A stretch of DNA of 64,000 bases from Candidatus Brachybacter algidus (GTDB taxonomy: Bacteria > Bacteroidota > Bacteroidia > Chitinophagales > Saprospiraceae), in contig JADJSK010000007.1 in NCBI GenBank assembly GCA_016711705.1, positions 134,861 through 198,860 of the forward strand, given 5' to 3'. The position numbers and the translations under genes are program-made. The stretch's first letter is position 1. Every line of letters begins with the position of its first letter. The notes below the pieces were generated by a model. The model saw only the letters and a list, made by a program, of their open reading frames with translations. It had not been told where the DNA came from and made no database searches. Shown piece by piece: positions 54,189 through 64,000 of this stretch.

Positions 54189-56064
54189 TTAATTAAATTG
54201 TTCCAGCCATGATGAATTATGCCAAAATGCACCATATAGAGTATGAAGCATCCGTTTTTCCGTTTTTATTGTCTTCAATAAGGTGCCAAACTGCACTATA
54301 ATCAAAAATTCCCCATTCTCAAGGTTGCTTTTAGATAATCGGCTTTGGATCATTTCATCCAGATCTTCCGTGATCCATTTCCTGACAGGCGCCTCCAAAT
54401 CCTGTTTTAGGACGATAAATCACTTCTTGGAAGGTATTTTTCCATAGCCTTTTTCAGCAAATATTTAGTTGTTTTCCCCTTCATTTTCAATTCCGGAGGA
54501 AGGGTAGTAGAAAATTCTACGAGATCTTTATCCAGGAAATGGCACACGAACTTCGATTCCTTGGGCCATGCTCATCTTGTCAGTATAAGTCAAATTATGG
54601 TCCGGCAGGAAATACTTCATCTCCCAATAAAGCATTTGATTTAGTTTATTCTTCTCTAATGGAATTTTGTCGAGACTTTCAATGAATAATTTATCAGGAT
54701 TTTGATTTGTAAGATTTCCCTGAAATTCTTTTTTAAATAATTTAATAACTTCTTTATGGTCCATCCAACCATAATACCCCGCCATTCGATCTAACTGATT
54801 TTTGCCGGACTGAGCTGCAATTTTTTTAAATCGCCTTATTATGCCATTACCAGAAGGCAGAATTGTGGACAAAGCATTTAACCCCTTCCAAGCAAAACCT
54901 GGAATAGCATTCAGAGCTGCTTCATAATTCAATGCCTGATGCCTTCTGTAACCCGAGAATAGGTCATCGCCGGCTGTTCCTCCTAATAAGACAATGTCTC
55001 CTTTTCTCTAGCCCTCTTACTTATGGAAAGAACATTCAAAGGAGCTGCATCAGCTTGTGGTTCATCCAGATGCCAGATCATTTTGTCAAAATCTTCAACT
55101 ATATTAATGTCAGCATCCACTATTTCAAGATTGACATTCAGGTGCTTGGCACAAATTTTGGCATATTTCAAATCATCAGAAAACCCGTCGAAGCCTCCGC
55201 CAGTATTGATTGTATAACAATTGAGGTCTTTATCCGGATGTAATTCTCTTGCCATTGCGACAATGGCTGATGAATCCAGGCCACCTGAAAGAAAAAATCC
55301 CACCGGAACATCTGAAAGTAATTGTCGTTCTACAGATATTTTAAGATGACTCTGCATTCAGAAATCAGAGTAGATTCAGATTCTACAGAATAATTTCCTG
55401 TAAATGGAATGTCATAAAATTCCTCAATTTTAATGGTAGAAGGTTTTCTCAATATTAATGGATATAAAATGTCCGGTTTAAGTTTTTTACATTTTTAAAT
55501 GGAGTTTGTTCTCCGGGATTATATAGATAATATATGTATCTAAAATGCTTCAATATCTAAAGTCCGGTCAAAATCCAATTTAATTAATGCTTTTAATTCT
55601 GAGGCAAAAAATAGGGAATTTCCGGAGTGTACATAATACAAAGGTTTAATTCCAAAATGATCTCTTACTAAAACAAGTTCTTTAGTTAAGTTATCAAAAA
55701 TGCTAAAGGTAAAAATGCCGTTCAGGCGGGTAAATATAGATTTTCCATATTTAATAAATCCATGAAGAATTGTCTCTGTATCAGTGCCACTTTGAAATTT
55801 GATATCCTGTAATAATTCTGATCTTAAGTCTATATGATTATATATTTCACCATTAAATATTATCGTATACCTTCCATCAGGACTGTGCATAGGTTGATGG
55901 CCTCTTTCGCTCAGATCAAGTATCGATAATCTTCTGTGGCCAAAGGCAAGATTTTCAAAATTATAAAACCCATGATCATCGGGACCACGATGCGCAATGG
56001 TATCGGTAGCGGCCCTGATTTGATCTGTTGCCTTTTGGTCAATAATACCTATAATTCCGCACAT
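54189..56064 (-). CDS. asnB: Asparagine synthase (glutamine-hydrolysing), frameshifted
   Basis: Four fragments read as one 625-residue enzyme. The N-terminal glutamine amidotransferase (55540-56064) begins 'MCGIIGIID' (Cys2 nucleophile) with 'IAHRGPDDHG', 'LAFGHRRLSILDLSERGHQPM' and 'IIFNGEIYNHIDLR'. The synthetase domain (54983-55357) has 'LLSDVPVGFFLSGGLDSSAIVAMA' (PP-loop). 54528-54932 and 54189-54398 carry the distal helices ending 'APVRKWITEDLDEMIQSRLSKSN'. The gap 55358-55539 encodes 'YIYYLYNPGEQTPFKNVKKLKPGH' in another frame. In polysaccharide loci such enzymes amidate uronic acids. Start overlaps none; the stop of the methyltransferase is 6 bp upstream. Confidence 0.9.
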
Positions 56065-56070
56065 AAAGTT

Positions 56071-56882
56071 TTATTTCTCCAGTTTAATTAGCATAAACAA
56101 TCCATTTTTGGGAAACAATGATTTTATTAGTTGCCTGGGGTAGATTATTTTAGCAATATTTAATAGCATTCCCTTGTGTCGCTGTCCCGCTTCAGAAGAA
56201 AGCAAATCACCATGGGTTAAAACTGTTTCAATTTCAATCTTATTAAAATCTGAGAATAATTCATATGCTTCCGCCAAATTGTAAGCTTTAGTGCCAGGAC
56301 TCTCAAGGTATTTTGAATAAATTTCTTTCATAGATATGAAAGGCCGGAATCTGAACAAACCGTATCTCAACCACAACATATAACCAATAATGCTTTTGCT
56401 ATTATAAATCATAATTCTGGCTGGCCCACCTTTTTTCAATACACGGTAAATTTCGTTCTTAGCTCTTTTGTATCCGGACTGTGATGGATTACGCCCCCAT
56501 GAATATACCAGATCAAATGTATTATCTTCAAAAAGGTAAACTTTCTGCATTTTCAACCTTCAGGTCAGATGTTAGATTAAAGATCTTAAACCTCTCGGAA
56601 GTATATTGAATGGCCCTTTCAGTCAGATCAATTCCTGTTAAAACAGCCCCTGCTTCAGCTAATTTCTGATGATCGGCACCTAAGCCCACACCAATTTCAA
56701 GAACTATTTTCTTTCCACTTTTCGAATTCTGCAAAACTTAGAATATATGGTTCTAATTGATATCTGATCCTGGATTGATTTTCAAATTGATCTCTTAATT
56801 CATTTCCTTTCAGATATAATTCTTCACCGCACGATGCCACATTCCAAAAATCCTTAACTTTTCCATTTCTTTTCCCATGCAT
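56071..56882 (-). CDS. Class I SAM methyltransferase (frameshifted)
   Basis: Three overlapping frames form one gene of about 270 residues: 'VKDFWNVASCGEELYLKGNELRDQFENQSRIRYQLEPYILSFAEFEKW' (56697-56882), 'GKKIVLEIGVGLGADHQKLAEAGAVLTGIDLTERAIQYTSERF' (motif I; 56528-56734) and 'FEDNTFDLVYSWG...KRAKNEIYRVLKKGGPARIMIYN' (56071-56556). The segment read as 'RNPSQSGY' is 'VIHHSPDT' one base out of frame, the conserved post-motif, so two compensating indels lie within about 25 bp. The gene probably modifies a sugar of the polymer. Confidence 0.87.
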
Positions 56883-56891
56883 TTGAATTTT

Positions 56892-58054
56892 TCAAATAGT
56901 GGTTATTTTTAATCTATTATAGTTGTTGACAGAAAATAATAGAAAATTGATAGTTTCATCTGCACATTTTTCCCAATTGAATTCACTCGCTATTCTTTTT
57001 GATACTGCTATATTATTTGTTCTTAAATTTTCATTTAGGAGTAATAATTCGAGAGAATCTGATATTGAATTGACATCAAGTGCATCGAAATAGTAACCGC
57101 CTTCCTTAAGAAACTCAGGCATTGGTTGTTTATCCGAACATGCTATAGGCTTACCACTTGACATTCCTTCAAGTAAAATATTTGGCATATTTTCGCAGGT
57201 TGAAGCAAATATTATTGCATTACTTCGCGAATAAGTATCAGCTAATTTATTATACGACTTTTTACCCTGATAATTAATAAACTGTTCATGGTTTTCTATA
57301 CTTTCCAATGCTTCATTGTATTTTTTAAAGCCGGCTTATATGCGGGCCCTACAAGATCTGACAGTTATTGGATAACCTTTTTCCTGAGTTGATCAATAGC
57401 TTTAATAACATTCCATTGATGTTTATATAAATCAATTATTGAGACATAAAGAAATTTGAAAGGATTTTTAATTGAATAAGTATTTATATTTTTTTGAATA
57501 CTTGCAGGAGAATTAAAAATTTTGGAAACTCCATGATGAATAATTGTTTGAGGTGCTTTTAATTCAAGTACATTATTTATATAAGATTTTGCAAAATTAG
57601 AAATAAAAATAATCCCCTGCGCCCTCTTAAAGGAAAAGGCACTAATAGTCTCAAGTAGTTTAAGTCTTAACCTCGTTTTGGAAAAACCATATCTTGCTCT
57701 TTCGTTTCTTTCGAAAATGAGCATGTTTCTTGACATGGTTACAAATGGTTTGAAATGGCCGATATAGATACCACCCGGGTATGAAAAGAATATCAGTATT
57801 AATTGATTTTAGATATCTATTTGAATGAAATATGCCAATAATGTCTCTTTTAATATATTTTCATCAAATTGTCGAATATTAATAAATTCAATATTTTTTA
57901 TATTCTCGTGTATTCAGTGAATTGTTTGATCCAATCAGCACTTTGCAATTTATGTCTTCTCTGTTGTTAAATATCTTTAATATTTCTTTAAATGAGTTTT
58001 GCCTCCACCATCTAGAAGATTGGAAGCATCAATTGCTAATATTGTTTTTTGCAT
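56892..58054 (-). CDS. Glycosyltransferase family 4 (frameshifted)
   Basis: It starts at the ATG 58054: 'QKTILAIDASNLLDGGGKTHLKEIL' across a shift. 57365-57736 reads 'MLIFERNERARYGFSKTRLRLKLLE', 'GIIFISNFAKSYINNVL' and 'TIIHHGVSKIF', then 'FKFLYVSIIDLYKHQWNVIKAIDQL'. 56892-57308 reads 'FINYQGKKSYNKLADTYSRSNAIIFASTCENMPNILLEGMSSGKPIACSDKQPMPEFL', the donor site with E(x7)E. The joined length of about 387 residues is typical for GT4. Three or more indels. It is 9 bp upstream of the methyltransferase gene. Confidence 0.87.
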
Positions 58055-58091
58055 TTCGATAAATTCAGGATTAGACTGAAGATTGATCTCA

Positions 58092-59076
58092 TTAGTATAA
58101 TATTTCAGTTCTTTCACCCCTTCCTATTATTCCGTTTGAACCTCTGAATACTTCGATATTTTTGTATCCGGCCGCCTTGTACCAGCTTTTTAAAGATTCC
58201 TGTGTTTGCGGTAAATCATAAGCAGGACTGTACCAGTCAAATGTGCCTTATTGACCAAACCCATCTTTCCTTGTAAGATTTAAAAGGAACAATAAAAAAA
58301 ATTCGCTATGGGAAATAATTTGTGCCCAACATTGCCTAATATTTTACCTAAAATAGTTGAAAAGGGTAGAAATATACTTACCAAAACGACAACTAAATTA
58401 TACTTGAAAATTTTGAGGGAATAATTTAAATATAGGTCTAAGTAAATATTTCCAGGTATACATGGAATATTTTCTTGTTTCGTAAATGTCAACAAAAAGC
58501 TTACCACCAGGTTTCACCTGGTCACTTAAACATCTGAATGTTTTTTCAGGATCGGGTGTATGTTGTATAACCCCTAGGCAAAAAACGCTATCAAAAGTTT
58601 CTTTTCTAAATGGTATATCATATATACTTGCCTGGAATAAATTGAAATCAAATCCATTGTTTTTCAGATTAGCATCTACTGCTGAACTATAATCGAAAGA
58701 GTACAGAGTGCAATTTGAAATTTTGAATATTTCGGTAAACCTACCTGCACTGGATCCCGCTTCCAGAATTCGTTGATTATCAAGAGACTGAATTCTATTT
58801 CCTATTACTTCCTCAACTCTTTTGCCTGATAATGTTATTCCTGCATATGAATCTAATTGGGTTTTACGGTGCTTATTCCATTGGAAACCAAAATTATTTG
58901 CGTAATTATCTTTAGGAACAAACCGGGAATGAAGTTTGTAATGGGAAATTTAATATCGTCTTTATACGATATTAAGGAGCCTTCCAAAATCTGATCATGA
59001 TCAACTACATATTCTACCAAAGCAAGATTCTCGCCAGAAATGGTGAAATGAATTCATCAGCAATGGATTTATTCAT
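58092..59076 (-). CDS. Class I SAM methyltransferase (heavily frameshifted)
   Basis: No long frame survives, but the minus strand reads continuously across frames. It opens 'MNKSIADEFIS', then 'SGENLALVEYVVDHDQILEGSLISYKDDIKFPITNFIP' and 'NYANNFGFQWNKHRKTQLDSYAGITLSGKRVEEVIGNR'. The core is 'RILEAGSSAGRFTEIFK' (motif I), 'IYDIPFRKETFDSVFCLGVIQHTPDPEKTFRCLSDQVKPGGKLFVDIYETRKY', and the end is 'TFDWYSPAYDLPQTQESLKSWYKAAGYKNIEVFRGSNG'. This is a complete methyltransferase of about 325 residues with zinc-free N-terminal extension. At least five indels. Sugar O- or N-methylation is the likely role. Confidence 0.78.
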
Positions 59077-59101
59077 AAACTATTAATTAAAGAGTTTTCT
59101 A

Positions 59102-60165
59102 TTATTGAACACCTCGTTCTGCTGTCCACTGTTCAGCACCAACTCTGGCATTGGCAGACATTTCTATTAACATTGTTTGATTCTTCATTAAATATTCTAA
59201 TTTATGTACTAACGAATTAACATCATTTGGTTCAATAATAAAACCATTAAATCCATCCTTAATTCTATCTATTGCTGCTCCTGTCACGTTTGTTGCGATT
59301 ACAGGAATTCCCATTGACAAATTATCAATAACCACAAGGCCATATGGTTCGTGTTTCTTAGCAGCGTGTACAAAAACATGACATTTATTTTGTAATTCGA
59401 TCATTTCATTTTCATTTAAAAATCCGCAAAATACAACCTGGTCCTGAATGTTAAGTTCCAATGACTTGCGTTTTAATGTTTCAGCCAACTCACCAACACC
59501 ACCTATATATAGTTTGACATTCTGGCTATTAAGTTTTTTAACAGCTTCCACAACTATATCCACACCCTTATAATCAACCAATCTGATAAAACCAGAATAT
59601 TAAATTTATCCTTATCTGATTTTTCCATCGCAGATTTGTACAATCTTAAATTTTACCAAAATAGGGCAGATTAACAATTTTATTATGGCATTCAGAATTT
59701 AATATCTTTTTAAACTATTAACACCCATTAATCCTGTTGTAAAATAACTTTGGCCTTTTGAAAGAGTATTTTTAAGCATTTGGTGATTGTATTCTTTTGA
59801 TATTGGTCCGGATTGATACTGTCTGTCCATATAGCAAACGGCAGATTTAACAGTGACCGAAGAAAAATTGATAATAATTTGGTTTTCCCATCCCAGCCTG
59901 CATAAACTATAAAAGTGTTCCTTGAAAAAGTCCGTCTAATAATATTAAAATCTATTAAAAGATCTTCTAAGAAGAAATAATCTTCAGAGTCATAAAATTT
60001 TTCTTTATAAGGTAGTTGACTGAATTCTTTTAAACTGTAAAATACAGAAATGTCAAGCTTATCAGATTGCTTGATCGCAGAATAGAAATAGTAATTATAA
60101 GAAGTTGGTTGGACTGCGAACCAATTTAATTTTAGTTTTTTATCTTTTATGTGATTAATAATCAA
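59102..60165 (-). CDS. Glycosyltransferase family 4 (frameshifted)
   Basis: 59728-60165 is the N-terminal acceptor domain ('KLKLNWFAVQPTSYNYYFYSAIKQSDKLDISVFYSL', 'NTFIVYAGWDGKTKLLSIFLRSLLNLPFAIWTDS'). 59102-59581 is the donor domain ('DYKGVDIVVEAVKKLNSQNVKLYIGGVGELAETLKRKSLELNIQDQVVFCGFLNENEMIELQNKCHVFVHAAKKHEPYGLVVIDNLSMGIPVIATNVTGA'). The intervening 146 bp read 'VILTTGLMGVNSLKR' in another frame. The joined protein is about 354 residues. The start overlaps the stop of the second asnB by 4 bp. Confidence 0.87.
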
Positions 60166-62068
60166 GTTGCAATAATTGAGATATTAATAATATAATTAAT
60201 GATTAATTTATAAGTCCGTACCTTTCTCCACAAATCGAACATCAAAAGCCCGAATAATCTTTCGCATGTTATAACCCTTTTCGTGTCCTTCAATAATTTT
60301 TTAACCATATCAACATTAAATATTGATCTCTTGGAATTTAAAAGTGTTTCTTTCAGGAATGTATTCCATTCTCCTTTACGAAACCAATCCCCGATTGGAA
60401 CTCCAAAACCTTGTTTTCTTTGTTGGTCGAAAGATTCGGGCAGAACTTTTGCAACCAACTTTTTCAATATTATCTTTCGATTTGAGGTTGTAGTCTTAAG
60501 TGATGTAGGCACTTTGCTAAATGCAAACTCTATTATCCTAAAATCAAGCATGGGAGCTCTGACCTCCAAAGAATTTAACATGCTTGCCCTGTCTACTTTT
60601 ACCAGAATGTCTTCGGGTAAGTATGTTAAGAAATCCATCTAGTTCGCCCTTGAATAATATCAGAATTGACGGGAAAGTTTTTTTCTGACTGAATCTACAT
60701 TGGTGAAATTGCCTTTCCCAATAAAGATTTTCTGGTTTTGTGTCAAAATAAGATGCAATTAATGGCAAGCCATTATTAAGATCCTGATTTAAGCTTTGTA
60801 ACCACACCCTGCCTTTGAATCCGACAGGTTGAGATTTTCTCTGATAAAAAAGGATAAGGATGTGCGGATTATACTTAAATTTTTGCGGCATTTTTTTTGA
60901 AGTATTAATAATCTGTCGTAATGGCCATACCCACCAAACAATTCATCTCCACCATCCCCGCCTAATGCAACAATACAATGTTGGCGGACTAGTTGAGAAA
61001 CTAGAAAGGTAGGAATCATCGAAGAATCAATAATTGGTTCATCATATTCCTGGTAAGACGTGGAAGCAGATCAATGGATACATCAGATGCATTAAGTTCA
61101 GTATGTTCAGTGCTGAAGTAATCTGCAATTAATTTTGCATGGCTTCTTTCATCAAATTTGCTGTGTTCTGGGAATCCAACCGTAAATGTTTTTATTTTAT
61201 TCCCACTTCGGGCCGCCATGGCTGTTATAAGGCTCGAATCAACACCTCCACTCAACAAGACGCCTAGCGGTACATCAGACACCATTTGTCTTTTAACTGA
61301 ATCCTCTAATAAATACTCTAATTCATCTACAAGGGATTTTTCATCTAGCGCACCTTTCAGAACATTTTCATCTATTTCAGGAAGACTCCAGTATTTCCAT
61401 TTTTTTATATTTCCTTTATTTAAATCAAACTCTAATGCATGAGCAGGAGGTAACTTATTCACTCCATTTATAATACATAGTTCTCCCGGAACATAACCCA
61501 TCGACAAGTAGCAATTTATTGCATCTTTATCAATCTTGTTTCCTATTTCTTTATTTAGTAAAAGTGCTTTTAATTCGGAAGCAAAGATTAAAGTATTTTT
61601 AAATATTGAATAGAACATTGGTTTTTCCCCTGCACGATCACGGACCAATAAAATCCGGTTAGTGGCAAGATTATAAATGGCTAATGAAAACATTCCATTT
61701 AAATGGTTCATGAAATTATTTCCCCATTCTGAATAAGCAGCCAGAACAACCTCAGTATCACTATCAGATTTGAGTATGTGTCCTTTAGCAAGCAAATCTT
61801 TTTTTAGATCTAAATAATTATAGATCTCACCATTAAATACGATACAGAGATCATTATTTACATTAAACATGGGTTGATGACCCAAAACAGAAAGGTCGAT
61901 TATAGAAAGTCGCCTATGACCTAAACCAACATTTCCCTCATTGTTGAACCAAGCACCTTTATCGTCAGGCCCTCGATGAATCAGTAAATCACGCCCGTTT
62001 ATGAGCCATCTTTTGTAGATATCTACATTTATATTATCTAAGGAAGTATATCCTATTATTCCACACAT
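60162..62068 (-). CDS. asnB: Second asparagine synthase (glutamine-hydrolysing), frameshifted
   Basis: The N-terminal frame (61016-62068, 350 codons) is intact: 'MCGIIGYTSLDN' (Cys2), 'LLIHRGPDDKGAWFN', 'GLGHRRLSIIDLSVLGHQPMF', 'VLLVRDRAGEKPMFYS' and the PP-loop 'VPLGVLLSGGVDSSLITAMA'. Continuation frames give 'LVSQLVRQHCIVALGGDGGDELFGGYGHY' (60789-61019), then 'YLPEDILVKVDRASMLNSLEVRAPMLDFRIIEFAFSKVP' and 'RKQGFGVPIGDWFRKGEWNTFLKETLL' (60162-60638). The joined length is about 635 residues. It is distinct from the 54-56 kb copy (different flanking loops), suggesting two amidation steps or donors. Three or more indels. Confidence 0.9.
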
Positions 62069-62113
62069 CGCGCTAAATATATTTTCAGGTTTTAAACTTG
62101 ACGCTTTTAATTT

Positions 62114-63169
62114 TTAATTATTTCGTTGTACACATTCAAATATCCATTCACAACTTTCTCTGTTATTAATTAATGCTGAATATGCAACTGATTTTTTGAG
62201 TTCCAGTAATTGGGAGTTCTCAGGATTTAATATAAACTGAATTTGGGCAGCTATCCCTGCTTCATCATTTTTATTAACATAAAAAGCAGCATCTTCACCA
62301 AATAAATCTAAATGTTGAGGAATATCAGAAAGTAGCATAGGAACTTGAAGTGCCGTGAGAGCTTCGTGATAACCGTATTTGGCATTCCTTCATAAGAACT
62401 CAATGAAATAAAAATCCCGGCAGATTTGATATATTCATATGGAGGATTTACATAACCCAAAAATTTTACACTATTGTTAATTTTAAGTTCCTGCACTCTC
62501 AGTTTACATTGGTTTATCAGTTCTCCTTCTCCAATTATATATAAATTTAAATTAGAATAATTTACAACAACATGAGAGAAAGCATTGATCAACTGGATCA
62601 CATTTTTATCTTCATGTATCCTGCCAACATATACTATAAATGATTCCTCATAAACAGGCTTTACTGAACTAATATTTTCAAAATCTATAATATTGGGCAG
62701 TCTTTCTATTTTGATATTTTCAGAAAGAATATTTTTCCAGAATGTTTTACCCTGATTAGAATTTGCTATTAAACCTTTTGCTTTCCTGGTAATACATTTT
62801 CGCAAAAAATATTTTATTCCATCTTTGAATCGCATTGGATCAGTTCGTTCAATAGCGACAAATGGGATCCCGGCTATAATTGCGGCAAGACCCCCAAAAA
62901 TGTCCATTGGCCTTGCCATACTTCACTAAATCCGGTTTAATCTACGAAACAGTTAACTAATTGGAATAAAAGGGTCGTAAAAACTCTAGCCTTGATATAT
63001 TGGAATATTACTATCAATCAATAAGGGTAAATTAACTCCTCCATTTATAATAACAGCATGGCATCCTATTCCACGCAATTTTAACCCTCTAAGTAAGTAA
63101 CAAAACTGCTTTTCTGCTCCTCCACCTTGCATAGTGGCAATACAATGAATTGTAAAGATTAGACTTTAT
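62114..63169 (-). CDS. Glycosyltransferase family 4 (frameshifted)
   Basis: The start region near 63169 reads 'LIFTIHCIATMQGGGAEKQFCYLLRGLKLRG' in one frame. 62308-62919 then gives 'MARPMDIFGGLAAIIAGIPFVAIERTDP', 'FIVYVGRIHEDKNVIQLINAFSHV', 'YIIGEGELINQCKLRVQELKINNSVKFLGYVNPPYEYIKSAGIFISLSSYEGMPNTV'. 62114-62338 completes it with 'LLSDIPQHLDLFGEDAAFYVNKNDE'. Together they form a complete GT4 of about 350 residues. The exact start codon is lost in an indel (ATA where ATG is expected). Confidence 0.84.
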
Positions 63170-63175
63170 TGTTTT

Positions 63176-64000
63176 CTAAAAGAATGTGTTCATTGAATGT
63201 TCAGCTGAAACCGGTAAAGATTTTTGTAATGTAACAATGTAAATTGTTCCACCGGAATCTTTGAATTTTAATTTTCCGTCCTCTTCGTCAAGAAAGATCG
63301 AGTTTGGCTGAGCCGCACTGGAACTGACTTCTTTGTAAAAGATAAATAGAGAATTTGGAACAGGTATGACTATTCATATAACTATAATCTGAATTAGAAT
63401 AATTTTCGATGGCATTTAATCTGTAATCTGTTAAAATTCTTTTTCCCTGAATATTACTGTTATTAATCGTTAATGAATATCCTGCCAAAGCTTTTGAATT
63501 GATTCCGATCTTATCACTGTGGCCAATATATTGTGATTCACTTATATATACTTTTATTACTTTTATTAAGATAAAAACCATTAGCATTTCAGTCTCCATA
63601 GACATTGTTCAGAATCAAGTTTTGAAGTGAATAATTATGATTGATATATATTAAGTAACCATTTTTATCCTGTTCCTGCTCCCATCTCACATTTTCTATT
63701 TTCACCAGAATAGTCGACGCCATTTGACTTTGGTGTCCTCCCCAGTACAACCCATATGTACCGCCCACTCCAGGCCTGAAAACCGCAAAGGATATATTGA
63801 GGGAGAAAACATCTTCTTCTATGCTGATCACAGGATTTCCTGAAGCCCTCAGATACAGATTTCTAAAATGAAATGGTCTGCATCTATAGATGAATTAGGA
63901 TTATTGAGGATAACGATGGGTCTATTGGCATATATCATCATATTGTCTATCGTGCCACATTCTCTTCCCTTGATTTTAATACCTGTTCCGGTGAAGTATG
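63176..64000 (-). CDS. Right-handed beta-helix-like protein (N-terminus beyond window, frameshifted)
   Basis: Minus-strand coding enters from the right edge. 63589-63831 reads 'FSLNISFAVFRPGVGGTYGLYWGGHQSQMASTILVKIENVRWEQEQDKNGYLIYINHNYSLQNLILNNVYGD'. 63288-63605 continues 'KALAGYSLTINNSNIQGKRILTDYRLNAIENYSNSDYSY'. The C-terminus 'SIFLDEEDGKLKFKDSGGTIYIVTLQKSLPVSAEHSMNTFF' ends at 63176. The repeated short Asn/Ile-rich strands resemble pectate-lyase-like beta-helices found at the edge of polysaccharide loci. A lyase or a spike-like protein is possible; no catalytic site is visible. Confidence 0.6.

Noticed and set aside
47819..63169. Programmed frameshifting as the cause of the many split genes
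   Set aside because: Shifts occur in both directions, at many unrelated sites and even as compensating pairs; no slippery-site-plus-structure pattern recurs.

Overview
The window is AT-rich DNA from a member of the Bacteroidota, most likely a Saprospiraceae-like environmental lineage. The evidence is two proteins with type IX secretion (T9SS) type A C-terminal sorting domains, a giant secreted protein built of PKD/Ig-like repeats, a FISUMP lipoprotein, a bi-domain capsule oxidoreductase, and intergenic simple-word repeats. The lineage is inferred from gene content only. No rRNA, tRNA or CRISPR array was recognised by eye.

Left part (1-22.7 kb, genes almost all on the minus strand): an accessory patchwork. 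It holds a DoxX-like membrane protein (cut by the window edge), DUF1801, a RibD_C reductase, a DPP IV-type S9 peptidase, a COG4705 membrane protein and a FISUMP lipoprotein. It also holds a compact eight-gene minus-strand operon (12933 down to 8130) headed by a membrane protein plus TetR repressor, with a clear operator at 12951-12970. That operon contains a T9SS beta-propeller, a c-type-heme DUF3365 lipoprotein, a DUF302 protein and a small cupin. Further right are two alpha/beta hydrolases, a methyltransferase, DUF1826-like, cupin, AhpD-like and DUF1648 proteins, a rifamycin ADP-ribosyltransferase (arr), an ArsR/SRPBCC pair with an operator-like palindrome, and a truncated IS5-type transposase.

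Middle (22.7-36 kb): lysA, hutI, a thioredoxin-like/SPOR protein and a PIG-L deacetylase on the minus strand. On the plus strand are a radical SAM DNA-repair-type protein with its DUF4130 partner and a 1886-residue T9SS adhesin-like protein. A strong bidirectional hairpin terminator at about 36.0 kb separates the adhesin from the next region.

Right part (36.1-64 kb, all minus strand): one long exopolysaccharide/O-antigen locus. It has two UDP-GlcNAc 2-epimerases, manC-gmd-fcl (GDP-L-fucose route), at least six glycosyltransferases, two asparagine synthetases, two methyltransferases, a heparinase-like protein, a bi-domain oxidoreductase, a transglutaminase-like protein and a beta-helix protein. 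Two AbiEii-type toxin-antitoxin modules and arrays of short words bracket the gmd/fcl genes.

Two cross-cutting observations matter. First, four copies (about 6.8, 13.1, 17.4 and 29.7 kb) of a 250-340 bp fold-back element have conserved inverted termini (ACTCAAGTTTCGG) and 5-6 bp flanking duplications: a MITE-like family with a variable nested hairpin. Second, from about 47 kb to the right end nearly every gene is broken by one or more single-base frameshifts that join into full-length reading frames. I read this as poor consensus quality, not mass pseudogenisation, and I annotate those genes as joined. Two GC-homopolymer blocks (15.2 and 41.9 kb) look like assembly artefacts.
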